This document shows, in pieces, positions 38,285 through 45,281 of a stretch of DNA of 64,000 nucleotides (its first letter is position 1; each line of letters begins with the position of its first letter). The DNA comes from Pseudoxanthomonas sp. (GTDB taxonomy: Bacteria > Pseudomonadota > Gammaproteobacteria > Xanthomonadales > Xanthomonadaceae): NCBI RefSeq assembly GCF_002863005.1, contig NZ_PKDG01000013.1, positions 80,025-144,024 on the forward strand. Direction: 5' to 3'. Made by a program: the position numbers and the translations under genes. A model generated the notes under the pieces. The model was given only the letters and a program-made list of their open reading frames with translations. It did not search any database and was not told the origin of the DNA.

Positions 38285-39495
38285 TTGATGCACACCACCT
38301 GGCGCAGCGTGTGGACGACCTCCACCAGGTCGCTCTGCGCCGACATCACCGCGTCGATGTCCTTGTAGGCCGCCGGCGATTCGTCGATCACGCCGGCATC
38401 CTTGCGGCATTCGACGTGCGCCGTCGCCTCGCGGTGCTGCGACAGCGTGATCTGCTGGCGCGCCGCGGTACGGCTCAGTACGCGGCCGGCGCCGTGGCTG
38501 CAGCTGTGGAAGCTGTCCGCGTTGCCCTTGCCGCGCACGATGAAGCTCTTTGCGCCCATGCTGCCGGGAATGATCCCCAGCTCGCCTGCGCGCGCGCTCA
38601 CCGTGCCCTTGCGGGTCACCAGCAGGTCCACGCCGCCATGCGTTTCCTTCTGCACGTAGTTGTGGTGGCAGTTCACCGCCATCTTCTCCAACTGGAACTT
38701 CGGCAGACGGTGGCGCATCTCCGCCAGTACGCGCGACATCATCGCTTCGCGGTTCTCGCGGGCGTAGTCCTGCGCCCACGAGACCGCTTCCACGTAGTCG
38801 TCGAACAAGGGCTCGCCTTCCATGAAGAAGGCCAGGTCCTTGTCCGGCAGGTGGAAGCCCAGCACACGATGCGCCAGTTGCTCGCGCGCCCGCTCGATGA
38901 AGTAGTTGCCGATCAGGTTGCCGGTGCCGCGCGAACCGCTGTGCAGCATCACCCACACGGCATCGGCCTCGTCCAGGCAGATCTCGATGAAGTGGTTGCC
39001 GCCGCCCAGCGTGCCGATCTGGCGATCCAGCTTGTCGGTACGGATCTTGCGGTGCTTCTGCTTGATCGCCTCCAGGCGTGCTTCCAGTCCCGACTGCGTG
39101 ATGCGCGTGCGGATGCTGTCCGGCAGCTTCCAGTGCTCCCCGCCGCGCCCGTTGCCGACCGGCACGCTGCGCTCGATGCTCGAGCGCAGTTGCGCCAGGT
39201 TGTCCGGCAAGTCCTTCGCGCGCAGCGTGGTCCGCACCGCAGCCATGCCACAGCCGATGTCCACGCCGACCGCCGCCGGAATGATGGCGCCGCGCGTCGG
39301 GATGACCGAGCCCACGGTCGCGCCCTTGCCCAGGTGCACGTCGGGCATCACCGCGACCCACGGGCCGACGAAGGGGACGGCCGCGATGTTCCGCAGCTGC
39401 TCGTGGGCGCCCTGGTCCAGGGGTACGCCGCGCACCCAGCCCTTGATCGGCGTGGTGCTGCCCTCGGCGTGCAGCAGTTCAAACGTAGTGCTCAT
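38278..39495 (-). CDS. rtcB: RNA-splicing ligase RtcB
   Basis: A 405-residue RtcB. It joins RNA 2',3'-cyclic-phosphate or 3'-phosphate ends to 5'-OH ends using GTP and Mn2+, and serves tRNA repair or splicing. Metal ligands appear in order: VDIGCGM (Asp/Cys), GGGNHF (His), LHSGSRG (His). The guanylate-accepting His is in SHGAGRVLSR near residue 337. The start MSTTFELL has an AAAGGAAAAGGA site. It is the last gene after slipin and a 251-residue protein, preceded by tRNA-like elements, and ends in a terminator. RtcA cyclase and RtcR are not in the window. Confidence 0.97.
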   Translation of the reverse strand: MSTTFELLHAEGSTTPIKGWVRGVPLDQGAHEQLRNIAAVPFVGPWVAVMPDVHLGKGATVGSVIPTRGAIIPAAVGVDIGCGMAAVRTTLRAKDLPDNLAQLRSSIERSVPVGNGRGGEHWKLPDSIRTRITQSGLEARLEAIKQKHRKIRTDKLDRQIGTLGGGNHFIEICLDEADAVWVMLHSGSRGTGNLIGNYFIERAREQLAHRVLGFHLPDKDLAFFMEGEPLFDDYVEAVSWAQDYARENREAMMSRVLAEMRHRLPKFQLEKMAVNCHHNYVQKETHGGVDLLVTRKGTVSARAGELGIIPGSMGAKSFIVRGKGNADSFHSCSHGAGRVLSRTAARQQITLSQHREATAHVECRKDAGVIDESPAAYKDIDAVMSAQSDLVEVVHTLRQVVCIKG

Positions 39496-39544
39496 GTTCC
39501 TTTTCCTTTCGTCCGCGAGCATCGGCGCCCCGGACGGATCTCTT

Positions 39545-40300
39545 TCATTGCGTGTTGTGGAGTCGATGCACGCGCAGTTCGCGTGTACCGAGCTGTCGCT
39601 TGTGGCGCGCGTAGACCTCGCCACTGCCATAGAGCGCGCGGTCGCCCTGGACGACGTGCCGCCCTGCGCCGCGATGGCCGTGGGCCACGACGGTGCAGCC
39701 TCGCACCACGTCGGTGACGCCTCGGCCACGACCGGCGGGCGGGATCAAGGCCAACTCGACCTCGTACCAGATGCCCTGCAGGCGGTGCAGCTGACGCAGC
39801 GGCCCCAGGTCGATGCGGTCCGGCGTCTGTTCGAGCATCGACCACGTTACCCGTTCCTGCCGACGAAGCTGCTCGCGTTCGCGATTGCGGCGCAGAAGTC
39901 CCGTCGCGGGATCCACGTAGAGCTTCGGTGCCCAGCGGTCGGCCAACGGCGTCGGTTGTCCCCAGCCCTTGAGCCAGTGCAGCCGGCCATCGATGATCGA
40001 CAGCCGCATCGCCACGAAATCGGCCAGGTGCTGGTGGATGTGCTGCTGCACGGTGCTTCGCCGATCAATGCCGGCACAGATCTCCGAATACACCTTGTCC
40101 CACGGCCTGCCGACCTGTCCGTGCAGGTAGCGTTCCAGCGGTCGCAGATTCTCGTTGAGCCATTTCCGGTGCTGGTGGCGCCAGCGCAGGCTTTCCTGCA
40201 TCGGCGCGCCCTCATCGTTGGCGTGCGGCGCACGCTCGCGGGCGTAACTTCCTCCGCGTCGCGGCCGCTCCACGATGACTTTGAACATGTCGTTGCGCAT
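39545..40300 (-). CDS. unrecognised protein between slipin and RtcB
   Basis: A 251-residue basic protein (many Arg and His) with no signal peptide or membrane segment. It starts MRNDMFKVIVERPRRGG after an AAAGGA site. The middle contains a Trp-rich helical region (about 35-110, LRWRHQHRKWLNENLRPLERYL and WDKVYSEICAGID) and LYVDPATGLLRRN near 125. I recognise no family or catalytic motif. The position between slipin and rtcB, with short gaps on both sides, says it belongs to the RNA-repair operon. Its strong positive charge would suit RNA or tRNA-like RNA binding, which is inference only. Confidence 0.72.
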   Translation of the reverse strand: MRNDMFKVIVERPRRGGSYARERAPHANDEGAPMQESLRWRHQHRKWLNENLRPLERYLHGQVGRPWDKVYSEICAGIDRRSTVQQHIHQHLADFVAMRLSIIDGRLHWLKGWGQPTPLADRWAPKLYVDPATGLLRRNREREQLRRQERVTWSMLEQTPDRIDLGPLRQLHRLQGIWYEVELALIPPAGRGRGVTDVVRGCTVVAHGHRGAGRHVVQGDRALYGSGEVYARHKRQLGTRELRVHRLHNTQ

Positions 40301-40360
40301 GTGTCGTCCTTTCATCCTTGTGGACCGCGAAGGCCGCGTCCATGCGGCCGCCACGGTTTG

Positions 40361-41479
40361 CTACTTCAATGTCACCAATTGCTTCAGCACGCCATCCAGG
40401 CCGCCGAACACGGTGAGCTTGTCGATCTTCTCGGTGACCTTCTCCAGGGCCTCGAGCTCCTTCAGGCGCATCAGCACTGGCGACTCGTCGATCAGCTTCG
40501 CGGTGTTGAGCAGGGAACGCGTGGCGTTCGCCTCCTCGCGGCGACGGATGACGTTGGCTTGCGCCGTCTTCTCCGCCTGCACCACCCCGTTGAGGATCTC
40601 CTTCATCTCGCCCGGCAGGATCACGTCCTTCACGCCCACGCCCAGCACCTCGACACCGAGCCCGGCCATCTGACCGCGCACGTAAGCGAAGATGTCGGCG
40701 TCCAGCGAGGCCTTGTCGCCCAGCAATTCGTCCAGCGTCTTGGCAGAGACCGCCTTGCGCAGGCCGTACTGCAGCTCGCGGTAGACGAAGTCGCCGACCT
40801 TCGCGACCTTGGTGCGCGCCGCCACCACGTCGGTGACGCGGGTGCTGGCGGCCAGGTTCACGCGCAGGCTGACCTTGTCGCGGGTCAGGAGCTCCTGGCC
40901 CGAGACCTCGATCGCCTGCACGCGCAGGTCGACGATGTCCACGACCACGTTCTTCTGGAAATTCCAGAAGGCGTAGCTGCCCGGGGCGAGCGTGCGCTCG
41001 AGCTTGCCGTCGATGAACACCAGGCCGGCGAACTCCGCCGGCACATCGGCCACCACCGCCAGCTTCGACAGCGCGCCCAGCTGGCGCAGGCGCCGCGCGA
41101 CGGCGGCGTCCACGTCCGGCGTGGCGAGCGCCACCGCCTGCACGTCGACCTTCACCAGGCCGATCCAGTACAGGCGCCGTGTGCCGGGTGGCAGCACGTC
41201 TTCCAGCTTGCCGTTCTTCAGCACCAGGCCCACCTCGTCCACGCCGATGTCGGCGAGGACGAAGGTGTCGCCCAGGCGCTCGCCGAGGCGCGCGATCAGC
41301 GCGTCGACGTCGTGGCCGGCGTATTCCGGTGCCGCGATGTTGAAGGTGCGCACCTCGATCCGACCCATCGGGTCGAACCAGCGGTACACGCCGGGCGCGA
41401 GCAATTGCTCGAACCGACGGTTGCGATACACCAGGCAGCGCTCGCCGTCACCGATCACGACCCTCTTGGTCCAGAACAT
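40361..41479 (-). CDS. slipin (SPFH/prohibitin-type) protein
   Basis: A 372-residue SPFH-family protein. The N-terminal part (about 1-130) carries two short repeats (YRNRRFEQLLAPGVYRWFDP and LVLKNGKLEDVLPPGTRRLYW), and a third lies at LVFIDGKLERTLAPGSYAFW. The SPFH domain proper follows (about 165-290), then a coiled-coil segment (AEKTAQANVIRRREEANATRSLLNTAKL) and a short tail. No strong membrane helix is visible, unlike classical stomatins, so membrane contact may depend on the N-terminal modules. An AAGGAG site precedes the ATG. Slipin genes recur in RtcB operons, and the role there is not known. Confidence 0.88.
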   Translation of the reverse strand: MFWTKRVVIGDGERCLVYRNRRFEQLLAPGVYRWFDPMGRIEVRTFNIAAPEYAGHDVDALIARLGERLGDTFVLADIGVDEVGLVLKNGKLEDVLPPGTRRLYWIGLVKVDVQAVALATPDVDAAVARRLRQLGALSKLAVVADVPAEFAGLVFIDGKLERTLAPGSYAFWNFQKNVVVDIVDLRVQAIEVSGQELLTRDKVSLRVNLAASTRVTDVVAARTKVAKVGDFVYRELQYGLRKAVSAKTLDELLGDKASLDADIFAYVRGQMAGLGVEVLGVGVKDVILPGEMKEILNGVVQAEKTAQANVIRRREEANATRSLLNTAKLIDESPVLMRLKELEALEKVTEKIDKLTVFGGLDGVLKQLVTLK

Positions 41480-41830
41480 GGCGTTGTTCTCCTTGTTGGC
41501 TCTGGTGGTTCGATCCGGATCCAATGGATCGCCGCGGTGGATCGAATCCCGCGACGAACGGTGCCCATCGCGATTCGCGATCGGCGGAAGAAGGTGGAAA
41601 CGCCCCTGGACGGAGGCGATGCGGGCGATCGGCGCTGTCGGCGGAAGCATCGCAACGAGGGCGCGGTCCATGGACTGCGTCGAACGCTGCGCGCTTCCGC
41701 GTCGAGGGCGCGGTGCCGGCGTCGTCCCCGCTGCGTGCGTCGCCCGACCGCAATCCATCGCGAAGGGACGACACGCCGCACGGGGCGTTTCCTGGGTGGG
41801 ACTCGCGTCCCTGATTCCAGATTTACAGTC
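41480..41830 (-). other. leader between tRNA-like elements and slipin gene
   Basis: About 350 bases with no convincing gene. On the minus strand, just after the tRNA-like units, come an anticodon-arm-like hairpin (41817-41833) and a 5-bp hairpin with a GCGA loop (41798-41811). Nearer slipin there are short dyads on GGATCC/GATCG motifs (41513-41545). No -24/-12 promoter was found. It is likely transcribed as the leader of the repair operon. Confidence 0.5.
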
Positions 41831-41833
41831 TGG
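41798..41833 (-). other. two hairpins after tRNA-like unit, one identical in loop to a tRNA-Tyr anticodon arm
   Basis: Minus strand 41833-41817 reads CCAGA-CTGTAAA-TCTGG, a 5-bp stem with a 7-base loop carrying GTA at the anticodon position and U33, as in tRNA-Tyr. Its CCA is shared with the 3' CCA of the tRNA-like unit upstream. Next, 41811-41798 forms GGGAC-GCGA-GTCCC, a stem capped by a GNRA tetraloop. Confidence 0.55.
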
Positions 41834-41906
41834 TGTTGGAGCGGGATTCGAACCCGCGACTCTCGGATTAACTGTCCGATGCTCTACCCATCTGAGCTAT
41901 CCAGTG
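41831..41906 (-). ncRNA. tRNA-like RNA element 1 (Asn-GTT-like, degenerate)
   Basis: The minus strand has a complete D arm (GCTC/GAGC), an anticodon arm with stem TCGGA/TCCGA and loop CAGTTAA, a 5-base variable region, a T arm GCGGG-TTCGAAT-CCCGC and an encoded CCA end. Anticodon GTT would be Asn, but position 33 is A instead of the near-universal U. The acceptor stem pairs at only about four positions because the 5' side runs directly out of the preceding unit. It is therefore not a normal translating tRNA. It lies upstream of slipin-rtcB, where tRNA-like RNAs are known in RtcB operons of other bacteria. Confidence 0.75.
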
Positions 41907-41974
41907 GTGGACGAACCGGATTCGAACCGGTGGCCAACGGCATGCGCCGCTGCTCTGCCTCTGAGCTTCCGTCC
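41905..41974 (-). ncRNA. tRNA-like RNA element 2 with a miniature anticodon arm
   Basis: A 70-base minus-strand unit with a full 7-bp acceptor (GGACGGA pairing TTCGTCC with one G-U), A73 and encoded CCA, a D arm (GCTC-AGAGGCA-GAGC), and a T arm with the canonical TTCGAAT loop on a 4-bp CCGG stem. The anticodon arm is reduced to a tight 12-base hairpin CGGC-GCAT-GCCG, so it cannot decode. This is the architecture described for the tRNA-like module of bacterial Y RNAs. Its CCA abuts element 1, so both would be cut from one precursor. Identity as a Y-RNA relative is inferred. Confidence 0.75.
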
Positions 41975-42320
41975 GCTCGAGGAGCACCGTCTCCCACGCT
42001 TCGGCATACGCCACGGCAGCGCCGCGCGCACCGGACGGGACGCTAGCCCGTACCGCTGTAGCGTGTTCGATCGATGTTCCCCATTGCCGGCTGTCGCCAA
42101 CCGGCAATCCGTTCGGGCGCGACGCGCCCTTGTGGGTGTTCTCTCCATGTGCAGCCCGCGTCGGGGCATCACGACGCAGCGCACATGCGCCAGTCGCAGC
42201 CGCGCCCCTGCATCGGGGCGCACACGCGCGCTACCCGGATGCCCCAGGGCGGAAAGGAACTTCCGTGGTGGAAAGAAACGAACCTCGATGCATGCGCATC
42301 CTCCGCGAACGCTGAAAACA

Positions 42321-42352
42321 AAACGCCCCCGGGTATGGCGACCCGAGGGCGT
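42321..42352 (-). terminator. intrinsic terminator reading on the minus strand
   Basis: AACGCCC-x-CGGGT pairs with ACCCG-x-GGGCGTT around a CGCCAT loop. The minus strand continues TTTTGTTTT. It would end transcripts coming from the small ORF at 42406-42528 before the tRNA-like units. Confidence 0.75.
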
Positions 42353-42363
42353 TCGCGTTCCTC

Positions 42364-42388
42364 GGGAGATCGGGGTGGCCGATCTCCC
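42364..42388. other. 10-bp hairpin
   Basis: GGGAGATCGG and CCGATCTCCC form a perfect 10-bp stem with a 5-base loop. It lies between the small ORF and the terminator at 42321 and could be an antiterminator partner or a protein site. Confidence 0.55.
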
Positions 42389-42405
42389 AGGGAGTCAGCC
42401 GGATG

Positions 42406-42528
42406 TCAGAAGTCCAGGTGCCGTGCGCGTTCGATATCGCGCAGGTCGCTGCCGTTCGCACGCAGCGCCAGGCCGCAGCGCGATGGCTGCAGGGCGGGCT
42501 TGCTGTCGAAGGAATAGGCGGGCTTCAT
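42406..42528 (-). CDS. possible 40-residue small protein or leader peptide
   Basis: An ORF starting MKPAYSFDSKPALQPSRCGL and ending in RDIERARHLDF. It is in a reading frame that could extend to 42618 with a Lys/Arg-rich N-terminus, but a 6-T terminator-like hairpin lies inside that extension. No good ribosome site is visible. Support comes only from the two hairpins that follow its stop. It could be a leader peptide for the RNA-repair region or a chance ORF. Confidence 0.25.
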   Translation of the reverse strand: MKPAYSFDSKPALQPSRCGLALRANGSDLRDIERARHLDF

Positions 42529-42547
42529 GGGAAGAATTCGATTGCTG

Positions 42548-42567
42548 AAAAAACGGCCACGTGGCCG
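42548..42567 (-). terminator. possible short terminator hairpin
   Basis: CGGCC-ACGT-GGCCG (42554-42567) is followed on the minus strand by six T residues. It sits in an AT-rich stretch that probably also holds the rsmC promoter on the plus strand. Confidence 0.45.
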
Positions 42568-42676
42568 ACGGGCGCGGACAATACGCCGCTTGTTTGCGAT
42601 GCGCAACACTTTTTTCATTTTATTTTCGATGCCCGACCAGCGGCGGCGAAATCAGTGGCGAGTGGCTGCCGTTAGA

Positions 42677-43762
42677 ATGACGCCTCATTCCCTGCCTGCG
42701 CGTCGCATCGTGGCCTCTCCTTTCTCCGATCCCGCTCTCGATGCCCTGATGCTGCCCTTCGCACAGGGCGTGCTCGCCTGGCCGTCCGGGCCGGTGCTGT
42801 TCCTGCGCGCGCGCGATGGCGCCGCGTTGCGCCAGTTCCCGCTGTCGCAGCTGGTATGCGAACAGAGTTTCCGTCCCGACGCCGAACTGCTGGAACGCAC
42901 TGGCCTGCGCGTCGTCGCCGATGCAGCGGTCGAACCGACGCGCTACGCCCTGGTGCTGGTGTTGCCGCCGCGCCAGCGCGAAGAAGCGCGCGCGTTGCTT
43001 GCGCGCGCCGTGCAACTGGCGGCGCCGGATGGCGTCGTCGTCGCCGCGATGACCAACAACGAGGGCGCCAAGTCGGGCGAAACCGACCTGAAGCAACTCG
43101 CGGGACTGGCGGGCACGCTGACCAAGTTCCATTGCCGCACGTTCTGGACGCGCAAGCGCGCGGACAGCGTCGACGAGGCGTTGCTCGCGCAATGGTCGGC
43201 GCTGGATGCGCCGCGCCGGATCGAGAGTGGCCGCTACCTCAGCCGTCCGGGCGTGTTCGCCTGGAACCGGATCGATCCGGCCTCTGCGCTGCTGGTCGAA
43301 TGTCTGCCGACGGATATCGCCGGACACGGCGCCGACCTGGGCGCGGGATGGGGATTCCTGTCGCTGTCGCTGCTGGCGCGCAATCCCGGCATCACCGCGC
43401 TCGACCTGTACGAGGCCGAGGCGCGTGCGTTGTCGCTGGCCAGGGAGAACCTCGCGGATGCCGGTGCGAGCGCAACGCTCGATTTCCACTGGCACGACGT
43501 CACTGCGGGATTGCCGCAGCGCTACGACTTCATCGTCAGCAATCCACCGTTCCACACGCAAAGCCGTGCGGACCGTCCGGACATCGGCCAGCGTTTCATC
43601 ACTGCCGCGGCCGCCGCACTGAAGCCGGGCGGCCGGTTGTGGCTGGTGGCCAATCGCCATTTGCCGTACGAGCAGACCTTGAATGACAGCTTCGGCGACG
43701 TGCGCGTGGCCGGCGAGCGTGACGGTTTCAAGGTGATTGCCGCCACCAAGGCGAGGCGGTGA
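42677..43762 (+). CDS. rsmC: 16S rRNA m2G1207 methyltransferase RsmC-type
   Basis: A 361-residue class I methyltransferase with the two-lobed RsmC layout. An inactive N-terminal methyltransferase-like half (about 15-180) is followed by a catalytic half (about 185-355) with the SAM loop DLGAGWGFLS and the N2-guanine catalytic motif SNPPFH. RsmC methylates G1207 of 16S rRNA. The start MTPHSLPAR follows an AT-rich promoter-like stretch; the upstream in-frame extension to 42527 has no family support. It is followed at a 4-base gap by a pseudouridine synthase, so the two form a small rRNA-modification operon. Confidence 0.9.
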   Translation: MTPHSLPARRIVASPFSDPALDALMLPFAQGVLAWPSGPVLFLRARDGAALRQFPLSQLVCEQSFRPDAELLERTGLRVVADAAVEPTRYALVLVLPPRQREEARALLARAVQLAAPDGVVVAAMTNNEGAKSGETDLKQLAGLAGTLTKFHCRTFWTRKRADSVDEALLAQWSALDAPRRIESGRYLSRPGVFAWNRIDPASALLVECLPTDIAGHGADLGAGWGFLSLSLLARNPGITALDLYEAEARALSLARENLADAGASATLDFHWHDVTAGLPQRYDFIVSNPPFHTQSRADRPDIGQRFITAAAAALKPGGRLWLVANRHLPYEQTLNDSFGDVRVAGERDGFKVIAATKARR

Positions 43763-43766
43763 CCGC

Positions 43767-44474
43767 ATGAAGATCGTCAAGCACATCGCCAACCTCGGCT
43801 ATGGCAGCCGCAAGGACGTGCAATGGATGTTCCGCGAAGGCCGGATCACCGACGCCGCGGGCGAGGTGCTGTACGCCGATGATCCGGTCGATCACGACGC
43901 CATCCGCGTGGATGGCGAGCCGCTCGACCCTGCACCGGGCGTCGCGATCCTGCTGCACAAGCCGGTGGGCTACACCTGCTCGACCAAGGACACCGGACGC
44001 ATCGTCTACGACCTGTTCCCGCCCCGGTTCCGCGATCGCTCGCCGGTGCTGTCCACGGTCGGGCGCCTGGATCGCGAGACCAGTGGCCTGCTGCTGCTCA
44101 CCGACGACGGTGGCCTGCTGCACCGGATCATTTCGCCCAAGGCCAACCTTCCCAAGGTCTACGACGCGACGCTGGCGCAGGACCTGCGCGGCGACGAAGG
44201 CGCGCTCTTCGCCAGCGGCACGCTGATGCTGGAATCGGAGCAAACGCCGCTTGCGCCAGCCGGCCTGCACGTCATCGATCCGCGCCATGCGCAGCTGACG
44301 CTCACCGAGGGCCGTTACCACCAGGTGCGCCGCATGTTCGCCGCCGTCGGCAACCACGTCGACGCGTTGCATCGCAGCCGCATCGGCGGACTGACGCTGG
44401 ACGATCTCGCGCCGGGCCAGTGGCGCGTGCTCGCCGAGGAGGACCTGCGCCGGCTCTTCGAGGCGGGCGCGTGA
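43767..44474 (+). CDS. rsuA: rRNA pseudouridine synthase, RsuA type
   Basis: A 235-residue RsuA/RluB-family enzyme. An S4-like RNA-binding N-terminus (about 1-55, MKIVKHIANLGYGSRKDVQWMFREGRI) is followed by the catalytic domain with GRLDRETSGLLLLTDDG, whose Asp is the active-site residue, and GRYHQVRRMFAAVGN near the C-terminus. RsuA modifies U516 of 16S rRNA, while the related RluE/RluF act on 23S, so the exact site is not certain. It starts just after rsmC, and its stop overlaps the GTG start of the HAD gene. Confidence 0.85.
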   Translation: MKIVKHIANLGYGSRKDVQWMFREGRITDAAGEVLYADDPVDHDAIRVDGEPLDPAPGVAILLHKPVGYTCSTKDTGRIVYDLFPPRFRDRSPVLSTVGRLDRETSGLLLLTDDGGLLHRIISPKANLPKVYDATLAQDLRGDEGALFASGTLMLESEQTPLAPAGLHVIDPRHAQLTLTEGRYHQVRRMFAAVGNHVDALHRSRIGGLTLDDLAPGQWRVLAEEDLRRLFEAGA

Positions 44475-45160
44475 GTCCTCCATCGCTGCCCTTCGCGCCG
44501 GCCGCGGTGATCTTCGACATGGACGGGCTGATGCTGGACAGCGAACGCGCCATCATCGCGTGCCTGGCGGAGGCGGCGCGCGAGCGCGGCCACGACCTGC
44601 CCGAGCTGTTGTGGTTGTCGATGGTCGGGCATAGCGAAGCCGTCTGCCGCCACTTGCTGGACGAAGCGGTCGGCGAAGTGGAGCGCGAACAAATCCTGCA
44701 ACGCTCGCACGTGCTGTACGACGCCGTCGTCGCGGCCGGCGTGCCGCACCGTCCCGGGATCCTGGCGATGCTGGACTTCCTCGACGCCCGTCGCATTCCG
44801 CGTGCGGTCGCCACGTCCACGCGACGCCCGCTCGCACTGCGCAAGCTGGAAGCGGCCGGCCTGCTGTCGCGCTTCGACGCCGTCTGCACCAGCAGCGACG
44901 TCGAACACCCCAAGCCCGCACCCGACGTCTACCTGCTCGCGGCGCGCTCGCTCGGTGTGGATCCCGCGCGTTGCCTGGTGTTGGAGGATTCCCCCACGGG
45001 CGTGCGTGCCGCACTGGCAGCCGGCATGTATCCGATCCAGATTCCCGACCTGCTGGAACCCGATGACAGCGTCCGCGCGCTGGGTCACACGATCCTGCCG
45101 TCGCTGGACGACGCGCGCGTGCTGCTGGAGCGGCGGTTGGCGGCGCCACTGCGCGACTGA
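44471..45160 (+). CDS. HAD-superfamily hydrolase (phosphoglucomutase/phosphatase-like)
   Basis: A 229-residue subfamily I HAD enzyme. Motif I is FDMDGLMLDSE, with the nucleophile Asp14 and acid/base Asp16. Motif II is in VATSTRR, motif III the Lys in HPKPAPDVYL, and motif IV LVLEDSPTGV. A helical cap spans about 25-90. Substrates of such enzymes are small phosphates such as beta-glucose-1-phosphate or pseudouridine-5-phosphate; pseudouridine phosphate would fit the upstream pseudouridine synthase but is unproved. The GTG start is chosen from the GTGA overlap with rsuA. Confidence 0.88.
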   Translation: MSPPSLPFAPAAVIFDMDGLMLDSERAIIACLAEAARERGHDLPELLWLSMVGHSEAVCRHLLDEAVGEVEREQILQRSHVLYDAVVAAGVPHRPGILAMLDFLDARRIPRAVATSTRRPLALRKLEAAGLLSRFDAVCTSSDVEHPKPAPDVYLLAARSLGVDPARCLVLEDSPTGVRAALAAGMYPIQIPDLLEPDDSVRALGHTILPSLDDARVLLERRLAAPLRD

Positions 45161-45183
45161 TGTGGGAGCGACGTAAGTCGCGA
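45161..45183 (+). repeat. REP unit left of the RAYT gene
   Basis: It contains GGGAGCGACGTAAGTCGCGA with a short GCGAC/GTCGC stem, in direct orientation. It is reversed at 45763-45784 on the other side of the transposase, making the classic RAYT arrangement. It starts right after the HAD stop codon. Confidence 0.93.
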
Positions 45184-45281
45184 AGCTTCTGGCCTGAATT
45201 CCGAGATCCTGTCGGGAAAAACTCCGATGGCGATTCCTTCGGTACTTGCCATGCTCGTCTCTTTCGCGGGAGCGTTTTGGC

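Larger units (their letters stand above)
41975..42405. other. gene-free region upstream of tRNA-like elements
   Basis: About 430 bases with no supported gene. It holds an 8-bp dyad ATTGCCGG/CCGGCAAT (42083-42108), a CGCCCC/GGGGCG hairpin (42202-42219) and two terminator-like hairpins (listed separately). The promoter of the repair operon should lie here. I searched the minus strand for GG-N10-GC of sigma-54 promoters and found only matches off by one base in spacing. Confidence 0.5.

Noticed and set aside
41831..41906. Functional tRNA-Asn
   Set aside because: A33 in place of U33 and an acceptor stem with about four pairs argue against a translating tRNA; called tRNA-like instead.
38906..42046. 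A 1046-codon open frame on the plus strand, and similar giant frames at 36604-39717 and 46141-49242
   Set aside because: They run antisense to rtcB, slipin, ybbP, DUF2306 and other clear genes, are Arg/Ser/Ala-rich and lack any domain. High GC leaves such shadow frames open.
41975..42405. Sigma-54 promoter for the Rtc operon
   Set aside because: Candidate GG...GC pairs such as TGGCGACAGCCGGC (minus strand) and TGGCGTATGCCGAAGC have spacing of 9 or 11 instead of 10, so none was called.
42403..42675. Plus-strand 90-codon ORF upstream of rsmC
   Set aside because: It has no ribosome site or recognisable domain and spans hairpins and an AT-rich promoter-like stretch.
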